Notes under the pieces: model-generated
What the model was told of the DNA's origin: nothing
The model's database searches: none
The model's input: only the letters and a program-made list of their open reading frames with translations
Assembly (NCBI GenBank): GCA_947463385.1
Contig: CANHSL010000002.1
Span: forward strand, 1 to 64,000
From: Flavobacteriales bacterium
Lineage (GTDB): Bacteria; Bacteroidota; Bacteroidia; Flavobacteriales_D; Crocinitomicaceae
DNA length: 64,000 nt
Direction: 5' to 3'
Shown here: in pieces, positions 8,452-17,931 of the stretch
Numbering within the stretch: the first letter of the stretch is position 1
Layout: every line of letters starts with the position of its first letter
Translations under genes and position numbers: made by a program

Positions 8452-8910
8452 ATGGCAGGTTTAGTTGGTGAGTTTGAAGTGAAGCTGGACACAAAGGGTC
8501 GGTTTCTATTTCCTTCCGGGTTACGGAAGCAGCTCGCCGCTAGTGCTCAGCGTGATTTTATGTTGAACAAGGGCTTTGAAGATTGCCTCACCTTGTATCC
8601 GCTTCCTGAATGGGAAAAGCTAAGTGCAAGTTTGAGTAAAATCAATCTTTTCAACCCTAAAAACAGGATGTTCTACCGTCTATTCCATCAAGGGGCCAAA
8701 CAGCTCACCTTGGATAATGCCGGTAGGTTATTGATTCCAGTTGCTCACATGGAACGCGTTGGCTTGGTGTCGGAAGTTATGCTCATTGCATACAACGACC
8801 GCATCGAAATCTGGGATCGGGCTAAATACTTCGAGATGATCGAAGGGAATATGCCTGACTTTGCCGACTTAGCGAATGAAGTAATGGGTGAAGGAAACAA
8901 TGAAGATTAA
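8452..8910 (+). CDS. mraZ: MraZ, transcriptional regulator of the division and cell-wall cluster
   Basis: A 152-residue protein with two AbrB/SpoVT-like DNA-binding domains. The family regulates its own dcw operon and can act as a repressor. The N-terminal half begins MAGLVGEFEVKLDTKGRFLFP; the second half repeats the pattern as LDNAGRLLIP, matching the conserved DxxGRxxxP motif twice. The ATG at 8452 is preferred to a GTG at 8413, which would place the operator repeat inside the coding region and add 13 non-conserved residues. It is the first gene of the cluster, and its last 11 bases overlap rsmH. Confidence 0.95.
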   Translation: MAGLVGEFEVKLDTKGRFLFPSGLRKQLAASAQRDFMLNKGFEDCLTLYPLPEWEKLSASLSKINLFNPKNRMFYRLFHQGAKQLTLDNAGRLLIPVAHMERVGLVSEVMLIAYNDRIEIWDRAKYFEMIEGNMPDFADLANEVMGEGNNED

Positions 8911-9811
8911 CGAAGCATACCACGTTCCGGTTTTACTGCATGAAAGCGTTGATGGCCTCGCCATTAATCCGACGTCGATTGTAGTGGATGTTACCTTTGG
9001 AGGTGGCGGTCATTCACAGTATATTCTATCTAAGTTATCCAATGAAGGGTTTTTGTACGCCTTCGATCAAGATGAGGATGCGAGTAAAAACGCGATTCCA
9101 GTTCCGAATTTTAAGTTAATTGGGGGCAATTTTAAGTTTATAAAAAATCACTTACTGGCGCTTGGTGTCAAGAAAGTTGATTCAATCCTTGCAGACATCG
9201 GGGTGTCTTCCCATCAGTTTGATATCGCAGACCGGGGTTTTAGTTTTAGGAGCGCCGCGCCTTTAGATATGCGTATGAATCAAAAGGCATCCATTACCGC
9301 AGCAGAACTGCTTAATAAAGGTTCAGAAGAGGAGTTACTCCGGATTTTTAATTCATACACGGATTTACCCAATGTGTTTCGCTTGGTGCAAACGATTTTA
9401 ACCGCACGGCAACACCTTCCCTTTGAAACAACAGATCAGCTCGCAACCCTTTGTGAACCACTGGCGCAACGAGGAAAAGATCATAAATACATCGCTCAAG
9501 TATTTCAGGCCTTGCGCATTGAGGTAAACGATGAAATTGGAGCCCTTAAAAAATTATTGGAAGATTCCGTTGACCTCTTAAATGCAGGGGGACGAATTGC
9601 TGTGATTTCTTACCATTCCATTGAGGACCGCTTAGTAAAGAATTTCTTCAAAAAAGGAAATTTCGAAGGGAAAGAAGTCCGTGATTTTTATGGAAATCTT
9701 CAGCGCCCTTTTGATGAAATAAACAGACATCCTATTGTGCCTACTGAAGCAGAAGTGTTAGTGAATAATCGGGCTCGCAGCGCCAAATTACGAATAGCTC
9801 AAAAGCAATGA
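8900..9811 (+). CDS. rsmH: 16S rRNA (cytosine-1402 N4) methyltransferase RsmH
   Basis: A 303-residue SAM-dependent enzyme that methylates C1402 in the ribosomal P site. The SAM-binding start VDVTFGGGGHSQYIL is present, followed by LADIGVSSHQFD, AADRGFSFR-like, LDMRMNQ and the C-terminal ISYHSIEDRLVKNFF block. The ATG at 8900 lies in the last codons of mraZ (ATGAAGATTAA), typical of translational coupling; a GTG at 8888 is possible but less likely. The mraZ-rsmH pairing is standard for dcw clusters. Confidence 0.97.
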   Translation: MKINEAYHVPVLLHESVDGLAINPTSIVVDVTFGGGGHSQYILSKLSNEGFLYAFDQDEDASKNAIPVPNFKLIGGNFKFIKNHLLALGVKKVDSILADIGVSSHQFDIADRGFSFRSAAPLDMRMNQKASITAAELLNKGSEEELLRIFNSYTDLPNVFRLVQTILTARQHLPFETTDQLATLCEPLAQRGKDHKYIAQVFQALRIEVNDEIGALKKLLEDSVDLLNAGGRIAVISYHSIEDRLVKNFFKKGNFEGKEVRDFYGNLQRPFDEINRHPIVPTEAEVLVNNRARSAKLRIAQKQ

Positions 9812-10206
9812 CAGAGAATAGATATACCAGCGACGAGAAGCCAACTTCAGAATCTTCGAAACCAGGAAAATCGAAGAAAGCCACGGCGTTTTCTCAAATT
9901 TTGAACGGTGAATTTCTGACCAAGGATTTCGTGATTAATAACTTGAGTTACATCCTTTTTCTGTTCTTTTTACTCTTTGTGCTTGTTGCAAAGGGGTATT
10001 ACGGTAAGTCTGTGCTCAAGGAGATCCAAGAAACTCGACGTGAAGTAGATCAAAACACAGCAGAGTACATCGAAATCAAAACCCTACTGGAAGAACGAAC
10101 GCGTCGGTACAAAATGGTTGAACGCTTAAAGAAAAAGGAGCTTTTAGAATCCGAAAATGCGATTAAAGTTATTAAGTCAAATGAAATTGTAAGTTCCGAT
10201 GAGTAG
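9808..10206 (+). CDS. ftsL: FtsL-like cell-division membrane protein
   Basis: A 132-residue bitopic protein: a charged cytoplasmic N-terminus (1-45), one membrane segment (about 46-61) and a periplasmic coiled coil rich in Lys, Glu and Arg (about 65-120). Sequence similarity to E. coli FtsL is not obvious; the call rests on size, topology and position between rsmH and the ftsI-type PBP. FtsL scaffolds the FtsQ-FtsL-FtsB complex that activates septal synthesis. It overlaps rsmH by ATGA and ftsI by 8 bases. Confidence 0.85.
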   Translation: MTENRYTSDEKPTSESSKPGKSKKATAFSQILNGEFLTKDFVINNLSYILFLFFLLFVLVAKGYYGKSVLKEIQETRREVDQNTAEYIEIKTLLEERTRRYKMVERLKKKELLESENAIKVIKSNEIVSSDE

Positions 10207-12277
10207 CGAAAAAGGACCTATGGTGTTTAGGGCGTATGCCCTTTATTTCGGATTCATCTTCGTGATGTTCGTTGGCTTATATAAAACGCTTAAGCTTCAA
10301 TGGACCACGGAAGAAGTGGATTTACCCGTCCGTCTTCAGGATCGGGCGCCGCGGATGGGAGAGATTTTAGATGCTAATTTAAATCCCCTGTTAACCTCCG
10401 TTTCCTACTATGACATTCACATGGATCCTACAGTGGTTGATCAAAAAACCTTTGACGAGGAAGTATCCAATTTAGCCGATGGATTGGCTCGAATGTACAA
10501 GGATAAGCCTTCCAGGTCCTATGAAAACGAAATACGTACTGCGCGAGCAAATGGCTCTCGGTATGTATTGATCCGAAAAAAGGTAACCAATGAAGAGCGG
10601 AAACGGATAGGTAAATTACCAATCTTCAATTTAGGTCGAATGAAAGGTGGGCTTATTGATAATGAAGAAACAATCATTCGAAAAGCGCCAAATGGTATTT
10701 TGTTGAAACGTACCTTGGGGTATTATAAAAAAGACCTCAACCTGGAGGTTGGTCTTGAAGGGGCTTATCACCACTATTTGGAAGGGGAGCCCGGAAAAGA
10801 AATCGAACATCGCATTACAACGGGTTGGAAAAAAACAGGTCGATTTACTAAAGATCCAATTGAAGGGGCAGATGTGGTTACCACCTTTGATAAGGACATC
10901 CAAGAAGTAGCACATTCTGAACTTGAGCATCAATTGAAAGAAATGGATGCCGAAAGTGGTACCGTTATTTTAATGGAAGTTGCTACCGGGCACGTAAAGG
11001 CCATAGTTAATTTGGATAGAGAAAAAGACGGTAGTTTCTCAGAGAAATTCAATCACGCCGTAGGATTAAGAGAGGTGCCAGGGTCTACCATGAAATTAGC
11101 TTCAATTATGGCTGGCCTAGAAGATAATAAGTTCAAGATTACCGATAAGGTTAACGCCGTTGGATCTTATCAAGTGTATCGTAAAAGGTTCATGGATGCT
11201 AATGACGGAAGAGGCTATGGAACGATTACGATTCAACAAGCGTTCGAGAAATCCTCCAATGTAATTGCGCTAATTTTATATAAGGCATACCGGAATGACC
11301 CAGAATTGTTCCTTCAACGCTTGGGTGAATTCGGTCTTACCGAACCCTTGGGGACTGAAATTCCAGGAGAACTTGGACCAAAGTACTTTACCCCGGGTAG
11401 TGCCGGATGGTCGCCGTATTCAATTCCGTCCATGTCTATTGGATATGAATACCAACAATCTCCCATACATACCTGCGCTTTTTACAATGCAGTTGCTAAC
11501 AACGGGAAGTTTCTACGTCCATTGTTCGTTAAGGAAATCCGTCGTGGCGGTAAGATCATAAAACAAATGAAGCCCGTTGTGATTCGTGAAAAAATTTGCT
11601 CGGATGCTACGCTGAAAATTATGCAAAACTGCCTCAAGGGAGTGATGTCCCGAGGAACAGGAAAGAAATTAACTTCTAGCCAATTTTCTATTGCCGGAAA
11701 AACAGGAACAGCCCGATTACTCAATGATAAAAGTCAATATGTAGAGGAAAATCAAAGCGATTTTCAAGCATCTTTTGCAGGGTATTTCCCTGCGAATAAT
11801 CCTAAATATACATGTGTTGTAGTTGTAACGCGTCCTAAAAAACAAAAATATGCCGCGCTCGTTGCGGGTCCAGTATTTGCAGCAATTGCCAATAAAATAT
11901 ATGCATCTAATCTTACCTATCATCCTGCCATAAACGAACGTAAGCCCTTCGCGCTTGGACTTCCATCCGTTAAGGGTGGTTACTACAAGGATGTGACTCA
12001 GGTGCTAAAACTTCTTGGCGTACGCTTTCAATTAAATACCAGCGCTAAATGGGTTGAAGCAGATTCGCTGAACAATAGCATCCACCTAAATGCAGTACAA
12101 CTCCGTAAATCCGGTGTGCCAAATGTTAAGGGCATGACAGCTAAAGACGCAGTTTACCTTTTAGAGTTAAAGGGACTAAGCGTTTCGCTTAAAGGATATG
12201 GACGCGTTGTGTTGCAAAGTTTGAATCCAGGAACAGAAATTCATAAAGGACAATTGGTAAAACTTGAATTGAAATGA
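10199..12277 (+). CDS. ftsI: Septal peptidoglycan transpeptidase (PBP3/FtsI) with C-terminal PASTA domain
   Basis: A 692-residue monofunctional class B penicillin-binding protein that cross-links septal peptidoglycan. One membrane anchor (about 11-28) precedes a dimerisation/pedestal domain (about 45-220) and the transpeptidase domain (about 240-590). All three active-site motifs are present: STMK with nucleophile Ser296, SSN at 352-354, KTGT at 501-504. A PASTA-like domain (about 630-692, GVPNVKGMTAKDAVYLLE) ends the protein, as in many Bacteroidota and Gram-positive PBPs but not E. coli FtsI. It overlaps ftsL by 8 bases and murE by 4, and works with FtsW encoded downstream. Confidence 0.95.
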   Translation: MSSEKGPMVFRAYALYFGFIFVMFVGLYKTLKLQWTTEEVDLPVRLQDRAPRMGEILDANLNPLLTSVSYYDIHMDPTVVDQKTFDEEVSNLADGLARMYKDKPSRSYENEIRTARANGSRYVLIRKKVTNEERKRIGKLPIFNLGRMKGGLIDNEETIIRKAPNGILLKRTLGYYKKDLNLEVGLEGAYHHYLEGEPGKEIEHRITTGWKKTGRFTKDPIEGADVVTTFDKDIQEVAHSELEHQLKEMDAESGTVILMEVATGHVKAIVNLDREKDGSFSEKFNHAVGLREVPGSTMKLASIMAGLEDNKFKITDKVNAVGSYQVYRKRFMDANDGRGYGTITIQQAFEKSSNVIALILYKAYRNDPELFLQRLGEFGLTEPLGTEIPGELGPKYFTPGSAGWSPYSIPSMSIGYEYQQSPIHTCAFYNAVANNGKFLRPLFVKEIRRGGKIIKQMKPVVIREKICSDATLKIMQNCLKGVMSRGTGKKLTSSQFSIAGKTGTARLLNDKSQYVEENQSDFQASFAGYFPANNPKYTCVVVVTRPKKQKYAALVAGPVFAAIANKIYASNLTYHPAINERKPFALGLPSVKGGYYKDVTQVLKLLGVRFQLNTSAKWVEADSLNNSIHLNAVQLRKSGVPNVKGMTAKDAVYLLELKGLSVSLKGYGRVVLQSLNPGTEIHKGQLVKLELK

Positions 12278-13725
12278 AGGCATTAACTCACTTACTTCAG
12301 GCCATTGGCGTTCAATACACGGATACTAACATCCAAATTGAAGAAATCGTTTTTGATTCGCGTGCCGCGAAAGAAAACTGCCTTTTTATTGCCTTGGAAG
12401 GATTAACGAACGATGGCCATGCTTACTTGAGTCAAGTGTATGATCAGGGCTGTCGCATCGCAATGGTTCAACGTAAAATAAGCGTGCCAGCCGATTTTAT
12501 TCAGATCGAAGTAGCAGATACTAGAAAAGCACTTTCCCTCTTAGCGTGTGAATGGTATGGAAATCCATCTCAAGAATTAACATTGGTAGGGATTACTGGA
12601 ACGAACGGTAAAACTACGTGCGCTACCCTTTTGTATCATTTGTTTATGCGCTTGGGCTATAACGTGGGCTTGCTGTCCACCGTGGTAAATAAAATTGGAA
12701 CGGAAACGATTCCCGCTACCCATACGACGCCAAATCCATTAGCCTTAAATGCCTTGCTAAGAGCTATGGTAGATGAAGGCTGCAGCCATTGCTTTATGGA
12801 AGTTAGTTCCCACGCAGTTCATCAGCATCGAATTTTTGGCTTGCAATTTCGTGGGGCAGTTTTTACAAACATCACACACGATCATTTGGATTATCATCAA
12901 ACATTTGCCGCATATATTCAAGCGAAAAAAGCATTCTTTGATGATTTACCGCCTCATGCCTTTGCATTAACTAACCGGGATGATCGAAACGGTGAAGTAA
13001 TGCTTCAAAATACCCGGGCTTCAAAAAGTACCTATGCCCTTACCAGTATGGCAGATTTTAAAGGACTTATCTTGGAAAATGAGTTAGGTGGGTTGGTTAT
13101 GAAGCTGAACGATGTAGAAGTTCATACGCAGTTGATTGGCGCATTCAATGCCTATAATTTACTTGCTGTGTATGGGGTCGGACGCCTTCTTGAAATTCCT
13201 GCCTTAGAGTTGATTACAGCAATGTCAACCCTAGAATCTGTTGAAGGTCGCTTTCAATTTTTTAAAAGTACCCAAGGTGTGACCGTGGTTGTAGACTATG
13301 CCCATACACCGGATGCACTAGAAAATGTACTCAAGACCATTGGGCATTTTAGAAAAGACAAGCAAAAAATAATCACGGTGGTTGGCTGTGGTGGAGATCG
13401 AGATAAAGCAAAAAGACCAACCATGGCCGCGATTGCTCAGAAATTCAGCACCCAAGTTATTTTAACCTCCGACAATCCTCGAACAGAGAAGCCTAGCCAG
13501 ATATTAGAAGATATGCAGGCGGGTATTAATAATTCAAGCGATACGCCAGTGTTGGCAATAGCGAATCGAACGCAAGCGATACAAACCGCAAGTTTATTGG
13601 CACAAACCGGGGATGTAGTCCTTATCGCTGGGAAAGGACATGAAAAATATCAAGAGATAGATGGAGTGAAACATCCATTCGATGATTATCAAATTGCGCA
13701 CTCATTTTTTAATAAAAACAATTAG
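12274..13725 (+). CDS. murE: UDP-MurNAc-L-Ala-D-Glu:meso-diaminopimelate ligase
   Basis: A cytoplasmic ATP-dependent ligase that adds the third residue of the peptidoglycan stem peptide. The 483-residue protein has the UDP-binding N-domain, the ATP loop [10 protein letters not shown] (106-115), the central THTTPNP substrate segment (149-155) and the C-terminal ligase domain. The DNPR motif at 400-403 is characteristic of enzymes using meso-diaminopimelate rather than lysine. The start overlaps the ftsI stop (ATGA). The next gene is mraY, so murF is not in its classical place and is absent from the window. Confidence 0.97.
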   Translation: MKALTHLLQAIGVQYTDTNIQIEEIVFDSRAAKENCLFIALEGLTNDGHAYLSQVYDQGCRIAMVQRKISVPADFIQIEVADTRKALSLLACEWYGNPSQELTLVGITGTNGKTTCATLLYHLFMRLGYNVGLLSTVVNKIGTETIPATHTTPNPLALNALLRAMVDEGCSHCFMEVSSHAVHQHRIFGLQFRGAVFTNITHDHLDYHQTFAAYIQAKKAFFDDLPPHAFALTNRDDRNGEVMLQNTRASKSTYALTSMADFKGLILENELGGLVMKLNDVEVHTQLIGAFNAYNLLAVYGVGRLLEIPALELITAMSTLESVEGRFQFFKSTQGVTVVVDYAHTPDALENVLKTIGHFRKDKQKIITVVGCGGDRDKAKRPTMAAIAQKFSTQVILTSDNPRTEKPSQILEDMQAGINNSSDTPVLAIANRTQAIQTASLLAQTGDVVLIAGKGHEKYQEIDGVKHPFDDYQIAHSFFNKNN

Positions 13726-13727
13726 AT

Positions 13728-14972
13728 ATGCTGTACTATTTATTTGAGTTATTAGATCAATTGAATTTTCCTGGAGCTGGATTATTTGATTTTATTTCAT
13801 TCAGGGCTTCGATGGCTTTGATTTTTTCACTGCTATTTTCTATTGTCATTGGTAAGCGAATGATTAATTCCTTGAGGAAACAGCAAATCGGTGAAACCGT
13901 AAGGGATTTAGGGTTGGCAGGCCAGATTGAAAAATCAGGTACGCCAACCATGGGAGGCCTTATAATTCTCGGGTCTATTTTAGTGCCAACCTTGCTTTTT
14001 GCGAAACTTCATAATGTGTATGTGATTACCATGGTCTTGGCCACGGTTTGGCTTGGTTTAATTGGGTTTCTAGATGATTATATTAAAGTATTCCGTAAGA
14101 ATAAAGAGGGCTTAAAGGGGAGGTTTAAAATTATTGGTCAAATCGGTGTTGGGATTTTGGTTGGATCAATTTTATATTTTTCTAATGATGTCCGAGTGCA
14201 CAAGCGGGTGCCGCTGAATTATGTACTGCAATCAGATGAACAATTTGTGACCCACGAACATGTCCAAGAAAAAAATGAGAACTACCGCTGGATTGCTACG
14301 GACGATATGACAACCACCATTCCATTCATCAAAGGAAATGAATTTAATTACAATTGGTTAATCGGTGATTCAAATAAGAGCTACGGATGGTTACTCTTTA
14401 TTCCCATCGTTATTTTTATTGTTATTTCCGTTTCGAACGGAGCCAATATGACGGACGGCTTAGACGGCTTGGCAACAGGAACTTCCGCCATTATCGGATT
14501 GGCTTTGGCTGTTTTTGCATATGTAAGCTCGAACGCACGCTTCGCGGATTATTTGAATGTAATGTACATTCCTCAAGCAGAAGAATTGGTTGTATTTATT
14601 GCAGCCTTTGTTGGTGCCTGCATCGGGTTTCTTTGGTATAATTCGTATCCAGCCCAAGTTTTCATGGGGGATACGGGGAGCTTAGCACTCGGTGGTATTA
14701 TTGCAGTTTTTGCCATTTCAGTGCGAAAAGAACTGCTTATCCCGGTTTTGTGTGGGGTCTTTCTGATAGAGAACTTATCGGTTATGCTTCAGGTTGGTTA
14801 CTTTAAAATTACAAAACGAAGGTTTGGGGAAGGCCGGCGAATTTTCTTAATGGCCCCACTGCACCATCATTTTCAGAAAAAGGGAATCCATGAAGCAAAA
14901 ATCGTATCAAGATTTTGGATCGTTGGAATTCTATTGGCTGTCGTTACGATTATCACCCTAAAGTTGCGTTAA
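13728..14972 (+). CDS. mraY: Phospho-MurNAc-pentapeptide transferase
   Basis: An integral membrane enzyme that transfers phospho-MurNAc-pentapeptide to undecaprenyl phosphate, giving lipid I. Recognisable blocks are [17 protein letters not shown], the [10 protein letters not shown] motif (240-249) with catalytic Asp residues, and the [11 protein letters not shown] loop. At 414 residues it is about 50 longer than the E. coli enzyme; the extra sequence is a polar loop (about 160-215) between membrane segments, as seen in other Bacteroidota MraY. It starts two bases after murE. Confidence 0.97.
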   Translation: MLYYLFELLDQLNFPGAGLFDFISFRASMALIFSLLFSIVIGKRMINSLRKQQIGETVRDLGLAGQIEKSGTPTMGGLIILGSILVPTLLFAKLHNVYVITMVLATVWLGLIGFLDDYIKVFRKNKEGLKGRFKIIGQIGVGILVGSILYFSNDVRVHKRVPLNYVLQSDEQFVTHEHVQEKNENYRWIATDDMTTTIPFIKGNEFNYNWLIGDSNKSYGWLLFIPIVIFIVISVSNGANMTDGLDGLATGTSAIIGLALAVFAYVSSNARFADYLNVMYIPQAEELVVFIAAFVGACIGFLWYNSYPAQVFMGDTGSLALGGIIAVFAISVRKELLIPVLCGVFLIENLSVMLQVGYFKITKRRFGEGRRIFLMAPLHHHFQKKGIHEAKIVSRFWIVGILLAVVTIITLKLR

Positions 14973-16316
14973 TTGAACCGAGACGGGAAACATATCGTTG
15001 TTTTGGGTGCTGCTGAAAGTGGCATCGGTGCTGCGGTCTTGGCAAAGGTCAAGGGCCTAACTGTTTTTGTATCGGATGCCGGTGAAATTAAAGCGTCAGT
15101 AAAAGCAGAATTGGTTTCCTATGGGATTGAATTTGAAGAGAATGGGCATACACCTGAGCGCGTTCTGAGCGCAGATTTGGTTGTTAAGTCTCCTGGAATT
15201 CCAGAGTCCGTAAAAATTATACAAGAGATTAGAGCGCTAGGAATTCAGGTGGTTTCTGAAATCGAATTTGCTAAACCATTTTCTAAGGGTAAAACAATTT
15301 GCATTACCGGAAGCAATGGTAAAACCACTACTACGCTTTGGATTTACCACATCCTTAAAAAAGCGGGATTTAATGTAGGGCTTGCCGGAAATGTTGGCCA
15401 AAGCTATGCAAAACAAGTAGCGCTGAATGATTTTGAATGGTATGTCTTGGAATTGAGTTCCTTTCAACTCGACGACATGCATTCGTTTAAAGCAGATATT
15501 GCAGTGCTCACAAACATATCCCCAGATCATTTAGATCGCTATAACTACCAAATGGAGCGCTATGTCGCTTCAAAATTTCGGGTGCTACAAAACATGACAG
15601 GTGAAGATTTCTTCATTTATAATGCCGACGATGCGGTGATTTCTGCTTGGTTGGAGAAGCATCCTGTTAAGGCGTGTATGGCTCCTTTTTCATCTACCGA
15701 ACCCCTTGATTTCGGTGGATATATTCAAAACGAACAACTAATAATAAACATAAAAACAACAACAACTATGTCAATTCATGAACTCGCCTTAAAAGGCAAA
15801 CATAATGCACAAAATGCATTAGCAGCTGGGATTGCTGCTCGCTTATTAGATATTCGAACTGAATTAGTTCGCGAAAGTCTAATGGATTTTGAGAATGTGG
15901 AACACCGCTTGGAATTCGTCGCTAAGGTGAATGGCGTGGAGTTTATCAATGATTCTAAAGCAACAAATATTAATTCAGCTTGGTATGCGCTCGAAAGCAT
16001 GGAGCACCCAACCGTTTGGATTGTTGGCGGAGTGGATAAAGGAAATGACTATTCCGAATTAGAGGCCCTTGTAAAATCGAAAGTAAAAGCGATTGTTTGC
16101 CTTGGCTTAGATAATTCCAAAATTATTGAGGCTTTCGCTGATCACGTTGAACAAATCGTGGAAACAAAATCCGCAAATGAAGCCGTGCTAGCAGCGTTCC
16201 AATTGGCTAAAAAGAATGAGACCGTATTGCTTTCTCCAGCATGTGCAAGTTTCGATTTGTTTAAAAGTTATGAAGATCGTGGAAATCAGTTTAAACAAGC
16301 GGTACGTTCCTTGTAA
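14973..16316 (+). CDS. murD: UDP-MurNAc-L-alanine:D-glutamate ligase
   Basis: A 447-residue cytoplasmic ligase that adds D-glutamate in peptidoglycan precursor synthesis. It has the N-terminal UDP-binding fold starting HIVVLGAAESG, the ATP loop TGSNGKTT (112-119), the LELSSFQLD and NISPDHLDRY segments, NDSKATN, and the C-terminal domain ending LSPACASFDLFKSYEDRG. The start codon is TTG, directly abutting the mraY stop; no ATG or GTG occurs early enough to encode the conserved N-terminus. The rare start and zero spacing suggest coupling to mraY translation. Confidence 0.95.
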   Translation: MNRDGKHIVVLGAAESGIGAAVLAKVKGLTVFVSDAGEIKASVKAELVSYGIEFEENGHTPERVLSADLVVKSPGIPESVKIIQEIRALGIQVVSEIEFAKPFSKGKTICITGSNGKTTTTLWIYHILKKAGFNVGLAGNVGQSYAKQVALNDFEWYVLELSSFQLDDMHSFKADIAVLTNISPDHLDRYNYQMERYVASKFRVLQNMTGEDFFIYNADDAVISAWLEKHPVKACMAPFSSTEPLDFGGYIQNEQLIINIKTTTTMSIHELALKGKHNAQNALAAGIAARLLDIRTELVRESLMDFENVEHRLEFVAKVNGVEFINDSKATNINSAWYALESMEHPTVWIVGGVDKGNDYSELEALVKSKVKAIVCLGLDNSKIIEAFADHVEQIVETKSANEAVLAAFQLAKKNETVLLSPACASFDLFKSYEDRGNQFKQAVRSL

Positions 16317-16318
16317 AA

Positions 16319-16774
16319 ATGGAGAAAAAGGTTAAAGATTTTATTGCCGAATTAAAGGAAAATCGGCTCGACACCCTTGCGCGAGCATCGATTACTAGCA
16401 TTCAGCCCAGAGGGAAATACCACGGATTTGACGTATTTACTTGGTTAGATGCCCCAGCGCCCGTTTTGCGATCTACCTTTGATTCAATGCCTTTTCCTAT
16501 TCATTGGTTGTGTACGGTGGATTATTTTAATGTTGTTGTTAATTCAGCCCATGCACAATTTCCCAATGTTCAAAGCATTTATCTCATCGATGAGGCGAAT
16601 ACCTCAAGGGTGCTGAATATGGATTTTCAAGTATTTGATTCCGTTTCCTCCGTGCTTAAACAACCCAATTTAACATCGGGTAAAGGAATTATTATGTTAA
16701 CTGGTTGCGGGGCTTATGGCATTGATTCGATCAATGAATTGGCCTTGATTTTAAAAACTATTCACGGATTATGA
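16319..16774 (+). CDS. Uncharacterised 151-residue protein inside the dcw cluster
   Basis: No function is recognised. The gene sits two bases after murD and overlaps ftsW by ATGA, so it is surely cotranslated and is a real gene. The protein is soluble, with no signal peptide or membrane segment. From about residue 85 it runs FPNVQSIYLIDEA ... GKGIIMLTGCGAYGIDSINE, which parallels by eye the MurD tail VKAIVCLGL ... NETVLLSPACASFDLFKSYED. This suggests a remnant or copy of a Mur-ligase C-terminal domain without the ATP-binding domain. That is inference; it could equally be an unrelated clade-specific protein. Confidence 0.8.
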   Translation: MEKKVKDFIAELKENRLDTLARASITSIQPRGKYHGFDVFTWLDAPAPVLRSTFDSMPFPIHWLCTVDYFNVVVNSAHAQFPNVQSIYLIDEANTSRVLNMDFQVFDSVSSVLKQPNLTSGKGIIMLTGCGAYGIDSINELALILKTIHGL

Positions 16775-17931
16775 AAGAGCTATTCATAAAGTACCTTAAG
16801 GGAGATATGGTCATTTGGGTAATTACGCTCTTATTGTTGGCCCTATCTATTGTAACCGTTTACAGTTTTGTGCCCATTCTGGTGAAAATGGAAGGGAGTA
16901 CCCCATTTTATTATTTGTTTAAGCATCTAATTTATGTAGTGATTGGCTTTGCTTGTATTTTTTTCATTCACAAATTAGATCCGAAATTTATAAGCCAAAT
17001 TGCAAAATTCAGTTACTTTTTCGCAATCGCCCTTTTGATATTTACCTTCTTTTTTGGAAAGGAAATCAACGGTGCCGGACGTTGGGTTCAAATTCCACTG
17101 ATCGGATTAACCTTTCAATCTTCCGATTTTGCTAAACTCGCCTTGTTTCTTTACTTATCTAAATTATTGGTTCGTAAAAAAGAAAAATTGAACGATTGGA
17201 AAGAAGGGATTTTGCCCTTAATGATTCCCATCGTGATTATTTGTGGACTTATTTTTAAAGATAACCTTTCAACCTCTTTATTGCTTTTTGCACTCTCCAT
17301 GGCTGTGCTCTTTATTGGTCAAGTTCCACTTTCAAAGCTCACAACGATGGGAATGGCCGGTGTCGGATTGCTGGTCGTTGTTATTGGTATCCATTCCGCA
17401 CTTCCAAGTTTAAATATTTTACCACGCTATGAAACTTGGAAAAATCGATTAACCAATAACATTACGACGGATCAGAATGTCTTAGAAAATGCACAGGCCT
17501 TAGACGCGCGACGTGCAATTCACGCCGGTTCTTGGTTTGGTACGGGCGTTGGAGATGGAAAGTTAAAAGAGTATATCCCTGAAGCATATGCAGATTTTTA
17601 TTATGCCAGTTTTGTAGAAGAATTCGGGGCATTTTCGGCAGTGTTTTTGATTTTTCTTTACCTCGTTCTCTTGTATCGAATTATTCGCATTGCGCTAAAA
17701 TCGGATAACCTGTTTGAAACGTATGTTTCTATGGCAATAGGTTTGCATTTACTCGCCCAAGCCAGCATTAATATGCTAGTTTGTACCGGTGTGTTCCCCG
17801 TTACAGGGCAAAATATGCCTTTTCTAGCGATGGGAGGTTCTGCCCTTATTATGGCGTGTGTTTCAATTGGCATTGTCCAATCCTTCGCTGTAAAACAAAA
17901 TTCAGGAAAAACACAAATAGATCCAGCATAA
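16771..17931 (+). CDS. ftsW: FtsW, septal peptidoglycan glycosyltransferase (SEDS family)
   Basis: A 386-residue polytopic SEDS protein with about ten membrane segments that polymerises lipid II at the septum together with the class B PBP encoded at 10199-12277. Conserved features include INGAGRWVQIPLIGLTFQSSDFAKLALF, the loop segment ARRAIHAGSWFGTGVGDGKLKEYIPEAYADFYYASFVEEFG, and the C-terminal TGQNMPFLAMGGSALI. Membership of the dcw cluster supports FtsW over RodA. It overlaps the preceding gene by 4 bases and murG by one. Confidence 0.95.
   Translation: MKELFIKYLKGDMVIWVITLLLLALSIVTVYSFVPILVKMEGSTPFYYLFKHLIYVVIGFACIFFIHKLDPKFISQIAKFSYFFAIALLIFTFFFGKEINGAGRWVQIPLIGLTFQSSDFAKLALFLYLSKLLVRKKEKLNDWKEGILPLMIPIVIICGLIFKDNLSTSLLLFALSMAVLFIGQVPLSKLTTMGMAGVGLLVVVIGIHSALPSLNILPRYETWKNRLTNNITTDQNVLENAQALDARRAIHAGSWFGTGVGDGKLKEYIPEAYADFYYASFVEEFGAFSAVFLIFLYLVLLYRIIRIALKSDNLFETYVSMAIGLHLLAQASINMLVCTGVFPVTGQNMPFLAMGGSALIMACVSIGIVQSFAVKQNSGKTQIDPA

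Noticed and set aside
17781-17930. N-terminal extension of MurG by 50 residues
   Set aside because: The extra residues are out-of-frame ftsW sequence; the family start MTLNRVIISGGGTGG is at 17931.
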